The position numbers were made by a program, and so were the translations under genes. A stretch of DNA of 64,000 nt, from assembly GCA_016875195.1 (NCBI GenBank), contig VGRY01000003.1, forward strand, positions 1 to 64,000, read 5' to 3'. This document shows, in pieces, positions 24,725 to 33,193 of this stretch. Position 1 is the first letter of the stretch, and each line of letters opens with the position of its first letter. The notes under the pieces were generated by a model. That model had not been told where the DNA came from and searched no databases. It saw nothing but the letters and a program-made list of their open reading frames with translations. This DNA is from Deltaproteobacteria bacterium. Lineage in GTDB: Bacteria > Desulfobacterota > BSN033 > UBA1163.

Positions 24725-26665
24725 TTACAATAAATGGGATGGTTCTTTGTCTAAGCCGAGCTTCTTAAGCGTTTCGGGTTTCGGAACGCCATTCTTATCC
24801 AATCCCTTGTATTCATACAACTCATCGACCATCTTTGCGAATTTTTCTCGATCGATGACCTTTCCAACCACATCGAGCGCACCCCTTCGGCAGGGCTCAT
24901 CAAAATACCGATGGTTGAGCATATCTCCCTTTTTGAGGTCGTTTCTCGTTAACCCTTCGCGAAGGTTGAAGAGCCGCTCCATCATGTTCGATCGCACAGC
25001 CGCGTCCCAAATCTCCCGGGGAGTCAGCTCCAGCCCTGTATTGTAGTAAAGCACTCTGGACCAATCTTCAAAGTTTGGAAGGGTCGCACCCAGGAAGGTG
25101 GTGTGATATTTGCAAATGCCAAGGCAATCCACTCCCATGTAACAGTTTTCATGCCAGAAGACCTGCCATGGTTTTCCGATGTATTCGGTATGTTCTGAAC
25201 TCAAGGGGCCATCGTAAGGCACCGGGCTGCTGTAAATCTTTCTCATCACTTCTTGCGGCAAATGGTAAAGGTCAATGGCTGGACGGCTTCTCAAATGGTC
25301 CGAGCCACGGGAAGCGGTTGCAATATTGAGTGCCAAAGCCGGTGTGGCCCGCTCATCCGAATGAAGGTTGCTCACCCCTTTGACCTGAATCAAATAGTCA
25401 AAGGAATTCTTTCCAATCTTCTCCGAGGCGATAATGCCACCCTCCGCCAGGACATTTCCCAGCCAACCCTTCCTGAAGCAGATCCGTTCAAGCATCTCCT
25501 GGAATGCTTCGGCGTTGCCAAACCGTAAGTCGAGCCCCTCGGTCTCCTTGTTCGTGAGGATTCCCAGTTCATAAAGCTCCATTGCCCAGGAGATAATGCT
25601 TCCGATTTCAAGGTTGTCCACACCCCACTGATCAACCAGGTGATTGCAGACCAACAGATTTTCCAGGCCTGGGATATCGGGTTCCGACGACATCCCGCCC
25701 TGAGAGGTATACTCTGGGCCTTCATCATAAACGCCTGCATAAGGTCCGGTGGGAATCTTGTACTGGGGCCGGCAGTGGACCTGGCAGCCGAAACAGCCGG
25801 TCATGTGGTAAGGCCCAATCGTTTTGAGAGAGTTTTCGTCAATTGATTCCGGCTCGATCTCATCAGCATACAGCATCTGATTATACTGGAAGTTCCTGGT
25901 CCGGACACCGCCCCAGGAATTGGTGGCTCCCCAGATAAAAGGGGTCCCCAGAGTTCCCTGGGTCTGGTTCACTTTTGCGCTTGTGATCTGATCGATAAAT
26001 CGCTTGTTATACTCAAGCGCCTCTTTCGGATAAGCGATCTTGATATCCATGGTTCCGCGAGCGGCAATGGCTTTCAAATTTTTTGAGCCCATGACCGCTC
26101 CCATTCCTGTCCTGCCGCCCGAATTCTTAATGCCGGTCATGACATTGGCATACCTGACGAGATTTTCACCCGCTGGGCCAATGACCAGACTCTTAATATC
26201 ATCATCACCCAACTCTTCCCGGATCGCCCACTGGGTATCGGTAACGGTTTTGCCCCAGAGGTTTCGTGCGTCACGGATCTCGATTTTGCCATTGTGGATC
26301 CAGAGATAAACCGGCTTTTCTGCCTTACCTTTGATGACGAGATGATGAAACCCTGCCCAAGCCAACTCAGGAGTGAAGAACCCTCCCATGTTGGCGCTCC
26401 CCAGCATCCCTCCGAGGGGAGATTTCGCCATGACATGGCATCTCGAGGTGGCGGATGCCAGAGTGGCGCATAACGCTCCTCCGCTCACCATAATCGTATT
26501 GTCCGGTCCAAGAGGGTCACATCCTTGTTTTGTATGGTTATAAAGCAGGTAGGCATCGAGCCCCCGCCCTCCCAGGAACTTCCTCCGCAATTCGAGCGGA
26601 ATGGGTTTAATCTCTATTTTGCCTGTGGAGAGGTCAATATAAGCTATCTTCCTATTTAGGGCCAT
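24725..26665 (-). CDS. Aldehyde:ferredoxin oxidoreductase family tungsten enzyme
   Basis: A 646-residue AOR-superfamily enzyme with a canonical 4Fe-4S site, C291-x2-C294-x3-C298 plus the Cys of LGICKY near the C-terminus. The tungstopterin domain shows LGGRGLDAYLLYNH and GGFFTPELAWAGFHHLVI. It should exchange electrons between a carboxylate/aldehyde couple and ferredoxin. The start overlaps the zinc-ribbon gene by 14 bases and has its own GGAGG. The paralogue at 7913 shares this arrangement but lacks the third cluster cysteine. Substrate unknown. Confidence 0.9.
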   Translation of the reverse strand: MALNRKIAYIDLSTGKIEIKPIPLELRRKFLGGRGLDAYLLYNHTKQGCDPLGPDNTIMVSGGALCATLASATSRCHVMAKSPLGGMLGSANMGGFFTPELAWAGFHHLVIKGKAEKPVYLWIHNGKIEIRDARNLWGKTVTDTQWAIREELGDDDIKSLVIGPAGENLVRYANVMTGIKNSGGRTGMGAVMGSKNLKAIAARGTMDIKIAYPKEALEYNKRFIDQITSAKVNQTQGTLGTPFIWGATNSWGGVRTRNFQYNQMLYADEIEPESIDENSLKTIGPYHMTGCFGCQVHCRPQYKIPTGPYAGVYDEGPEYTSQGGMSSEPDIPGLENLLVCNHLVDQWGVDNLEIGSIISWAMELYELGILTNKETEGLDLRFGNAEAFQEMLERICFRKGWLGNVLAEGGIIASEKIGKNSFDYLIQVKGVSNLHSDERATPALALNIATASRGSDHLRSRPAIDLYHLPQEVMRKIYSSPVPYDGPLSSEHTEYIGKPWQVFWHENCYMGVDCLGICKYHTTFLGATLPNFEDWSRVLYYNTGLELTPREIWDAAVRSNMMERLFNLREGLTRNDLKKGDMLNHRYFDEPCRRGALDVVGKVIDREKFAKMVDELYEYKGLDKNGVPKPETLKKLGLDKEPSHLL

Positions 26666-26933
26666 CTTTCTTAACCTCCTTCATTTTTCTTTCGAACTCT
26701 TCATCGGCTAATCTTTTGTTCACATCCCACACCGGGCCTCTGATCCGGGGAAAACCATCCTTGACCCAAGCGACACGCCATTCCATATGACAGACAGGAC
26801 ATTTCACTGTGGGCTCTCCAGATTTGGGCGCCAATCTACCCATACAACTGGGATTATGACATCTGACCTGGCCGTAGGTACGAGTCTTCCGTAGACTCTC
26901 TGCCGTTGAGAGTCCTTCTTTCTCGCTCACCAT
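26652..26933 (-). CDS. Zinc-ribbon accessory protein of the AOR
   Basis: A 93-residue protein with one zinc ribbon, C25-x4-C30 and C45-x2-C48, and a charged helical tail ending FERKMKEVKKDGPK. AAAGGAGG marks the ATG at 26933; the frame upstream is not coding. It is the first gene of a zinc-ribbon/AOR/ferredoxin operon and pairs with the protein at 9796. The repeated coupling to AOR genes suggests an assembly factor or a small subunit. I do not recognise a named family. Confidence 0.8.
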   Translation of the reverse strand: MVSEKEGLSTAESLRKTRTYGQVRCHNPSCMGRLAPKSGEPTVKCPVCHMEWRVAWVKDGFPRIRGPVWDVNKRLADEEFERKMKEVKKDGPK

Positions 26934-27011
26934 AACAACCTCCTTTCTCAAAGTGGAATATTGAAAGTGTAGGATGGAAGGCAGGATATAACCTTTTCCC
27001 ACATAACGAAA

Positions 27012-27027
27012 GTTCACGATGCTGAAC
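27012..27027. promoter_or_regulatory. Candidate operator in the AOR operon leader
   Basis: GTTCACGATGCTGAAC, one mismatch from a perfect 6-4-6 dyad, about 30-45 bases downstream of the predicted transcription start. Confidence 0.5.
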
Positions 27028-27063
27028 TACCCAGTCTCTTTCCAAAACCTCAACTCCTCCAGA

Positions 27064-27092
27064 TTATTAAACTACATTTATTTATTTGTCAA
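27064..27092 (-). promoter_or_regulatory. Promoter of the zinc-ribbon/AOR/ferredoxin operon
   Basis: On the minus strand TTGACA, 17 bases, TAATAA. Operator-like dyads lie on both sides (27012 and 27121). Confidence 0.7.
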
Positions 27093-27120
27093 GAGATATT
27101 TTTACAAAGCATTGCTGGAA

Positions 27121-27136
27121 GTTCACAATAGTGAAC
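27121..27136. promoter_or_regulatory. Candidate operator upstream of the AOR promoter
   Basis: GTTCACAATAGTGAAC is a perfect 6-4-6 dyad about 30 bases upstream of the -35 box. It is the best match of a set of four sites in the window. Confidence 0.55.
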
Positions 27137-27241
27137 CTATTTTCCCCCAACCAATTCTTTTTTGCCAGGTCTAAATCAGAGGCAGCTTAGAAAAATCAAG
27201 AGGTGCCAAAAATATTTACAGATAGACAACCATGGAAAAAT

Positions 27242-27901
27242 TCATCCTGTATAATCTCTTCTCTTATTCATCAAAATTACTCCATAGATCAACAACAGAA
27301 GTAGCAGTAAGCCTCCAACCCAGATGGGCGTCGTCCAGAATTCTTTGGGAGTCGCTCCATAAATACCAAGGATACCAAAAATGATAAAAACCAATGCGGC
27401 AAACCACTTGATGAATCGTTCCGGTATTTTCTTTCCCAGGACGATGCCAACCGTAATTCCAAAGGCGTCTGCAATCACCATGGCACAGGTTGTTCCCAAC
27501 CACACTTCAATGATGCTGTCAAATCGGGTCGCTAATGCAACAGTCGCAAGTTGAGTCTTATCTCCCATCTCTGCGATGAAAAAGGCGATCGCCACGGCCC
27601 AGAAGGGGCTATATTTATACTTTATATCCTCCCCCTTGAGTTCATCCCCTCGCAGCGTCCAAAGGCCGAACAGGATGAAAGAGGCGGCTCCTATGATTTG
27701 GATGTATTGAAGTGGAACGATATTGGTGAGGAGATTCCCTGCAGCAACGGCGATCAAATGATTAAGAAGGGTCGCTGCAAAAACAGCAAACAACACGGTT
27801 TGCCAAGGGTATCTGGATGCAAAGGCCATGGCGAGTAATTGGGTCTTATCGCCCATTTCAGCCAAAACCACAAATAGAAAGGACGTTATAAAGGCTGTCA
27901 T
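27242..27901 (-). CDS. TMEM165/GDT1-family Mn/Ca transporter
   Basis: A 219-residue membrane protein with six helices in two halves, each carrying the signature EMGDKTQ (AEMGDKTQLLAMAFASRY near residue 14 and AEMGDKTQLATVALATRF near 110). The family (UPF0016) exports Mn2+ or exchanges Ca2+/Mn2+ for protons. A Mn-type riboswitch upstream on the same strand supports manganese export. Between the riboswitch terminator and the gene lies a 232-base inverted repeat. The ribosome site is weak (GAAGAAAGCG). Confidence 0.9.
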   Translation of the reverse strand: MTAFITSFLFVVLAEMGDKTQLLAMAFASRYPWQTVLFAVFAATLLNHLIAVAAGNLLTNIVPLQYIQIIGAASFILFGLWTLRGDELKGEDIKYKYSPFWAVAIAFFIAEMGDKTQLATVALATRFDSIIEVWLGTTCAMVIADAFGITVGIVLGKKIPERFIKWFAALVFIIFGILGIYGATPKEFWTTPIWVGGLLLLLLLIYGVILMNKRRDYTG

Positions 27902-27918
27902 ACCTAATCGCTTTCTTC

Positions 27919-28150
27919 AACCTAAATTGAGCGATTTCTTTCACCCTTCACAAGGGGGGCGGGGAGGCCGAAAAACCTTTTAGAGCGATTACCTTTGATC
28001 GATTGAATCAACCATAGGGCCTGTTCAATCTTCACCCGTTTGGTGAAAGCTTAAGGTCCATTACCCAGACGTTCAACGTATCGCATTCTAAAAGGGTTTG
28101 AGGCATCTCCGCCCCCCTTGGGAGATAGGGTGAATCGCTCAATTTAGGTT
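27919..28150. mobile_element. 232-base inverted-repeat element between riboswitch and transporter gene
   Basis: Ends AACCTAAATTGAGCGAT and its exact inverse; inner parts also pair (CAAGGGGGGCGGGGAGG with CCTCCGCC-type sequence, ACCTTTTAGA with TCTAAAAGGGT). In RNA this is a very long hairpin 18 bases before the transporter start codon. No open frame. It is probably a non-autonomous insertion. Confidence 0.8.
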
Positions 28151-28155
28151 CAAAT

Positions 28156-28208
28156 AAAAAGCGAGACGCTTTAGCACAGACATCAAAGTCTACACTAAAG
28201 GTCTCGCT
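28156..28208 (-). terminator. Riboswitch expression-platform terminator
   Basis: On the minus strand AGCGAGACCTTTAG pairs with CTAAAGCGTCTCGCT through an imperfect stem with an inner hairpin, followed by five T. Confidence 0.85.
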
Positions 28209-28292
28209 AATTGGCTTTTAACCAATGGTAAGGCCAGGCAACGTGTGCCGGTATGTTGACCTTATCTTGTTAGCTACTCCCCTTCAGGATGG
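28209..28292 (-). ncRNA. yybP-ykoY (manganese) riboswitch
   Basis: On the minus strand the RNA has the signature GGGGAGUAGC close to its 5' end, then GUCAACAUACCGGC and GCCUGGCC, as in the yybP-ykoY class that binds Mn2+. It is followed by a terminator and then the GDT1-family transporter gene, a classic target of this class. Promoter elements lie directly upstream. Recognised from its conserved words, not from a covariance search. Confidence 0.85.
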
Positions 28293-28296
28293 AGTT

Positions 28297-28325
28297 TTTA
28301 TAAGATAATAACTTTCAGAATTCAA
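28297..28325 (-). promoter_or_regulatory. Promoter of the riboswitch transcript
   Basis: On the minus strand TTGAAT, 17 bases, TATAAA, seven or so bases before the aptamer. It lies between the P-ATPase stop and the aptamer, so the riboswitch controls the transporter and not the ATPase. Confidence 0.65.
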
Positions 28326-28369
28326 GTTTATTGTGTCTGATATTTCTTTCGACAGGAGTCTGTTCCATC

Positions 28370-31042
28370 TCATGTCAACTCTCCCAACCATCCACGTCTT
28401 TCCATCCATTTGACTACTTCCAACACCGGGGAAACGGTAAAGGCCAGCGCAATAATAATCACCCAGTCGGTTAAAGGCAGGCTGAATGTGCCAAAGGGTG
28501 TCTGAAGGAATGGCAGATAGACGACCAGGGCAAGAAGTCCGATTTCCCACAGGATAGCGAGATTCAGCCATTTATTGGCAAAAGCCCGGTTTAGGACCGA
28601 ATTTCTGTCAGAACGAAAGTTATAGGCTTTGAAGAACTGGATCAGCACAAGGGAAACGAAGGTCATTGTCATCGCTTCTTCGATGCTACGCCCGGAGTTA
28701 AGCGCCCATGCGAAAAGCCCGAAGTTGATAGCAGCCGACCATAATCCACCCACGACCATGAGGGTAATAACGGGCCGTGTAAAAATACCCGTCCGAGGAT
28801 TTCTTGGTTTGCGACGCATCAGGTCCGCCTCCGGAGGGTCAACGGCGAGGGCAAGAGCAGGCAAGCCATCTGTGGCCAGATTGACATAAAGGATCTGGAC
28901 CGCACTGAGAGGTAAAGGAAGGGCAAATAGAGTAGCCGCAGCCATCAGACATATTTCGCCAATGTTGGACGAAAGCAGAAACATCAGGTATTTTTTGATA
29001 TTATTAAAAACACCCCTGCCTTCTTCGACCGCTGCAACAATGGAGGCAAAATTGTCGTCCGTCAATGTCATCGCGGCCGCCTCTTTTGTAACATCCGTAC
29101 CGGTGATACCCATGGCAATGCCAATGTCGGCCTTTTTAAGCGCAGGGGCATCGTTTACCCCGTCGCCGGTCATCGCAACAAAATGCCCTTTTTTCTGCAA
29201 AGCGGTTACCACTCGGAGCTTGTGCGCCGGAGAAACGCGAGCGTAAACATCGATCGACTCCACTTTATTCTCCAAGTCAGCTTCGCTCATCTCCTCGAGT
29301 TTAACACCGGTAACCACCGCGCCATTGCTTAGGATGCCCAATTCTCGTGCAATCGCTTGGGCGGTGAGGGGATGATCGCCGGTGATCATGACAGGCTTAA
29401 TCCCTGCCTCTTTGCAAACTTGAACCGCTCCTTTGGCCTCCAGCCGGGGCGGATCGATCATTCCCACCAACCCGAGGAAAACCATTTCCTTTTCGGCGCT
29501 CTCTATATTGGCATTTGGCTTTTGGGCCACTGCCAGGACTCGCAGAGCCTCACCCGCCATTTGCTTTGCAAACAGGAGAATAGTCTCTTTCTCTGGTATG
29601 CCGAGAGCAGTTTCGCCTTTTTCGGTCAGATGTCCAGCACAGGAGTCAAGAATAACTTCCGGAGCTCCTTTCGAATACGCTACGATGCCATGAGGGGATT
29701 GATGGAGAGTGGTCATTCGTTTCGTCTCAGAAGTGAAGGGAATTTCATCAACCCTTGGAAACTGGCGATCCAGCTCGGTCCTGTGAAGATGGGCCTTGGC
29801 AGCAGCCACCACAAGCGCCCCTTCCGTGGGATCGCCTTTGATATGCCAATGTCCGTTATCTCCCTCTCGGGTTAGGTGCGCATCTGAAGCAAGTACACAA
29901 GCGCTTAGAAGCGTGGTCAACTGGGGAAAAGGTTGAATCTCAGAGCCATTGCTTAAGAATTGTCCGCGAGGCTCGTAACCCGACCCGGAAACTTCCAGCA
30001 TTTTACCAGCCACAAAGACCTTGCGGACGGTCATTTCATCTTTCGTGAGGGTTCCGGTTTTATCTGAACAGATAATTGAGGTGCAACCTAAAGTTTCAAC
30101 TGCCGGCAGACGCCTGATGAGGGCATTCCGTTTAACCATCCGCTGCACGCCAATCGCAAGCGAAATGGTAACCACGGCGGGCAACGCCTCCGGGACCACA
30201 GCCACCGCCAAGGCAATTCCGAAGATCAACATTTCCAGAAAAGGCTGCCCCCGGAAAAAACCGAGGGCAACGATTAATAGAACAACCACAATAGCTGCCC
30301 GAGCGAGAAGATGGCCAACCTTGTCGAGGTTCTGCTGAAGAGGCGTCTTACCCGTTTCAACGCTCTGAAGAAGTTTGGCGATCTTTCCAAACTCGGTCAG
30401 CATTCCTGTGGCAACCACCACACCATGGCCTCGCCCATAGGTGACAATGGTCCCGGTATAAGCCATGTTCTTCCGGTCGCCTATGGCCAATTCGCCGCCT
30501 TCCAGAGTAGCGGTTTGTTTTTCTACGGGAACGGACTCTCCAGTGAGGGGAGCTTCTTCAATCTGAAGGTTGACGGCCTCGATGAGCCTGCAATCCGCAG
30601 AGATCCGGTCGCCTGTCCTGATCAGAAGGATGTCTCCCGGGACGAGATCCCGGGCAGGAATATCCTCCTCCTCTCCATCACGAATCACGGTTGCCGTAGG
30701 GGCAGCCATTTTTTTCAACGCTTCAATGGCACGCTCAGCACGATACTCTTGTATAAAACCCAGCAGTACGGCGAAGAGCATAATGACGGATATGGCAATG
30801 GCCTCGACCGTATGTCCGAGAATGGCTGAGAGAACAATCGCAATTATCAGGATGATAATCAGTATGTTCTTGAACTGCTGGCCCAGCATGCTCCAGGGCG
30901 AGAGCCGGCGAGCGGCTTCCAGTTCATTTGGCCCGTATTCAGCCAGTCGTCGTTCGGCCTCGGCTTTGCTCAAACCACGATTCTGATCGCTTTTCAGTGT
31001 TGATATCACTTCTTGGATGGTCATCTGGTGCCAATGGTTCAT
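28370..31042 (-). CDS. Ca2+-type P-ATPase (SERCA/PMR1-like)
   Basis: An 890-residue P2-type ATPase. Visible are the N-terminal cation-ATPase domain, TGES, the membrane cation site VPEALP, the phosphorylation site DKTGTLT, MITGDHPLTA and the hinge GDGVNDAPALKKADIGIAMG, and a C-terminal cation-ATPase domain with four further helices. It pumps Ca2+ (possibly Mn2+) out of the cell. AGGAGGG precedes the ATG. It stands upstream of the riboswitch-controlled GDT1-family exporter, and the two may share work on Ca/Mn homeostasis. Confidence 0.92.
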   Translation of the reverse strand: MNHWHQMTIQEVISTLKSDQNRGLSKAEAERRLAEYGPNELEAARRLSPWSMLGQQFKNILIIILIIAIVLSAILGHTVEAIAISVIMLFAVLLGFIQEYRAERAIEALKKMAAPTATVIRDGEEEDIPARDLVPGDILLIRTGDRISADCRLIEAVNLQIEEAPLTGESVPVEKQTATLEGGELAIGDRKNMAYTGTIVTYGRGHGVVVATGMLTEFGKIAKLLQSVETGKTPLQQNLDKVGHLLARAAIVVVLLIVALGFFRGQPFLEMLIFGIALAVAVVPEALPAVVTISLAIGVQRMVKRNALIRRLPAVETLGCTSIICSDKTGTLTKDEMTVRKVFVAGKMLEVSGSGYEPRGQFLSNGSEIQPFPQLTTLLSACVLASDAHLTREGDNGHWHIKGDPTEGALVVAAAKAHLHRTELDRQFPRVDEIPFTSETKRMTTLHQSPHGIVAYSKGAPEVILDSCAGHLTEKGETALGIPEKETILLFAKQMAGEALRVLAVAQKPNANIESAEKEMVFLGLVGMIDPPRLEAKGAVQVCKEAGIKPVMITGDHPLTAQAIARELGILSNGAVVTGVKLEEMSEADLENKVESIDVYARVSPAHKLRVVTALQKKGHFVAMTGDGVNDAPALKKADIGIAMGITGTDVTKEAAAMTLTDDNFASIVAAVEEGRGVFNNIKKYLMFLLSSNIGEICLMAAATLFALPLPLSAVQILYVNLATDGLPALALAVDPPEADLMRRKPRNPRTGIFTRPVITLMVVGGLWSAAINFGLFAWALNSGRSIEEAMTMTFVSLVLIQFFKAYNFRSDRNSVLNRAFANKWLNLAILWEIGLLALVVYLPFLQTPFGTFSLPLTDWVIIIALAFTVSPVLEVVKWMERRGWLGELT

Positions 31043-31227
31043 CTCTTAGTCCCTCCTGGAAAAAACCGTCAAAGTTATAATATCACACCATTCTCTTGAT
31101 TCCAATCAAGTGAAGGTTATTTTTAGATTAACGAAAATCCCTTCTGCAAATTTTATTGTCAACAATTCTTTATTCCCGGTCAGGAAACCAATAAAAGCAT
31201 GGGAAGTGTTACTTGGTCAAAGAAGGG

Positions 31228-31485
31228 TTAAAGAATAGATGAGGGTGGGCGAAAAATGGAGATTATGACTCCCTGATCATTCATGGCATGAATCCTAACT
31301 TTTATCAGGCGAAATTCATGTGTCGGAAGATGAGAATCCCTCTGTTTTAAGAGATAATGATCATCCCAATCTAAAAAAAGTGGGTCAACACAGACTGTTT
31401 GGAGTTCAGGGTGACTAAATGTCTCAGTACTTAAGGCAACTAACAGAAAAATTGAAAAAGAGACATGGAGGATTAGTCTAATCAT
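31228..31485 (-). CDS. Small hypothetical secreted protein
   Basis: An 85-residue frame whose first 24 residues look like a signal peptide (MIRLILHVSFSIFLLVAL, cut near ETFS). The mature part is short and has no motif I recognise. The ribosome site is poor, and the gene has no operon partner, so it may not be real. Confidence 0.35.
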   Translation of the reverse strand: MIRLILHVSFSIFLLVALSTETFSHPELQTVCVDPLFLDWDDHYLLKQRDSHLPTHEFRLIKVRIHAMNDQGVIISIFRPPSSIL

Positions 31486-31583
31486 GTTATTTTTTTAACT
31501 GATATAATTGTTATTGTCAATTCAAGGGGTTCTCTAACTTTCAAATTAATGGCCCATTCCCGGAGGACACCAACGAGCCATGA

Positions 31584-31724
31584 AAATTGGTAGTCAAACG
31601 GTTATGGGTAACGATGCTCGTATCGAACCCCGAAGCTCGACGCAGGATGCTCGAGTTTTAAGTTTCGAAAGCCGAGCCTCGATACGAGCTTCGACAACGT
31701 TAAACGAGATTCTATTTTCTAGTT
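31584..31724. repeat. Dispersed inverted-repeat element, copy 2
   Basis: Second copy of the element at 3035-3184, in the same orientation: GATGCTCGTATCGAA at 31614 on, GCCTCGATACGAGCTTCG near its end. No gene is seen between 31486 and 31741. Confidence 0.8.
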
Positions 31725-31741
31725 AAATATTATCTTGGACA

Positions 31742-33055
31742 TCACATAGACGGATTCCACCATTCGATCCAGGTTCCGTCCCGTCCGAATGTGATGCCTG
31801 TGGCTGATTCGATCTCTCTGATCCAGTCTCCGAGGAAAGAGGCGTGGTGAATGATGAGCGGTGTGCTGTGCTCGGGAAGAATGTCCTCGAAGAACCGGTT
31901 CAGGAATATATTCATGTCCATCTCCTGCATGGTTTCCCCGTCATCCCAGGGTGTGGGCCGGATCAACCCGTGGTTCGCTCCTTCATCCCTACGGTAAAGG
32001 AAGTGGCTTCCGAATCGGTCTTTGAGGCGGCGTAGCGTTTCAACACACTTTACGATATCCGCGAAGGTGATTCCTTTGCAGAAATATTGAAGTAACCGGT
32101 CAGAGAATGATTCAAAACCAATTGATGCAAACATGATCTTCATATCAAGTTTCTGAGCCTGCAAAAGGATTTCTGAAAGATCAGAAACGTGACCGTTGAT
32201 GTCATCAAGCCGGCAGACCAGATTAATCTGTGAAAGCCTGATTTTTTGATGTTCAACCACATGGAGCAATTTACCGAGCAAGCGAATGGGATATTCGTCG
32301 ATGAGCTCGAACGGAATCTTTTTTCCATCAAGCTCTGGCAATCCCTCAATCTGAGCAATAACTCTGTCGCGTTCCACAGGGCCATGAAACCCTTTGTCCC
32401 ATGAAACGTCGCAGAAGATACATCCCTTGCTACGAACTTTAACCTCCGGGACCTCTTTTCCTCTGAGATTTACAGGCGGAGGAAGAACGATGGTCTGAAC
32501 CTTACTGGAATAAGGGCAACCGATCGCATTAAGAACTTGACCAAGCTGGACTTCATGTTTCTTGAGGGTATCCGAAAATGTATAAAGGTTCGACCAATCG
32601 ACTTTTAGAAATATATCCTTTGTCCATGGGTATTCGAAGAGTGTATCGCGGAGGCTGAGATGTTCCGCTCTGAAGCCATCAACCGGTCCCTGAAAAGCAA
32701 GGTCAACCGTTGATTTGAGCCCTCTGAACCGATTCGGATGAGAATCAGCCTCCGGCTCACCCTTGTAATCCTGACGGGCCTGTGGGCCTCCCAGAATGGT
32801 ACTAAATCCTTCCTGTTTGAGTTCACGGATCAGTTCGATGAGATCTTTTCTTCCGCAGAGATGCGTGAATGCGACGACCCTTTTCTCAGATCTGTAATGT
32901 TCATTTACAAAACCGAGCAGCTCAGTTTTTGAAAAATCTCTCTTGATACCGACGACAATGGTGGGAATGGAAAGTTTTTGTTGAAAGAAGGTCGCCGCTA
33001 ATTGGGCGCCCAAAATACCATGGGGCTCCCCCGTATGATGCGCGAAGATAATCAT
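31742..33055 (-). CDS. B12-binding radical SAM-like protein with split cysteine motif
   Basis: A 437-residue protein with an N-terminal Rossmann-like part like a cobalamin-binding domain (GEPHGILGAQLAATFFQQ, ILGGPQARQDY) and a central TIM-barrel-like part. The expected radical SAM motif CxxxCxxC is not contiguous: C180 in AIGCPYSS is separated by 31 residues from C212-x2-C215 in KGCIFCDVSWDKG, and R208 stands where the first cysteine would be. It may still bind a 4Fe-4S cluster. No operon partner. The function is unknown; the family assignment is moderately sure. Confidence 0.65.
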   Translation of the reverse strand: MIIFAHHTGEPHGILGAQLAATFFQQKLSIPTIVVGIKRDFSKTELLGFVNEHYRSEKRVVAFTHLCGRKDLIELIRELKQEGFSTILGGPQARQDYKGEPEADSHPNRFRGLKSTVDLAFQGPVDGFRAEHLSLRDTLFEYPWTKDIFLKVDWSNLYTFSDTLKKHEVQLGQVLNAIGCPYSSKVQTIVLPPPVNLRGKEVPEVKVRSKGCIFCDVSWDKGFHGPVERDRVIAQIEGLPELDGKKIPFELIDEYPIRLLGKLLHVVEHQKIRLSQINLVCRLDDINGHVSDLSEILLQAQKLDMKIMFASIGFESFSDRLLQYFCKGITFADIVKCVETLRRLKDRFGSHFLYRRDEGANHGLIRPTPWDDGETMQEMDMNIFLNRFFEDILPEHSTPLIIHHASFLGDWIREIESATGITFGRDGTWIEWWNPSM

Positions 33056-33096
33056 GCTTATACGATGTCACATTAGTAAATTAGTTTCAATTGGGT

Positions 33097-33157
33097 AACC
33101 TCCCCTTAGGTTAAGTCGTTGCGACTCGAAACCGAGGGGAGGTATGGAGGAGTTACG
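33097..33157. repeat. G/C-tract palindromic repeat with 21-bp insert
   Basis: Arms CTCCCCTTAGGTTAA and GGGGAGG are interrupted exactly at the loop by the 21-base GTCGTTGCGAC word (33115-33135). The uninterrupted form is at 196-217. Confidence 0.8.
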
Positions 33158-33193
33158 TTTTCACAAGTTTGTCTGGAAGAGCCTTTTCTTATC

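Noticed and set aside
31228..31485. Strong claim that this frame is a secreted protein gene
   Set aside because: Signal-like start is present but the ribosome site and context are weak; kept only as a low-confidence feature.
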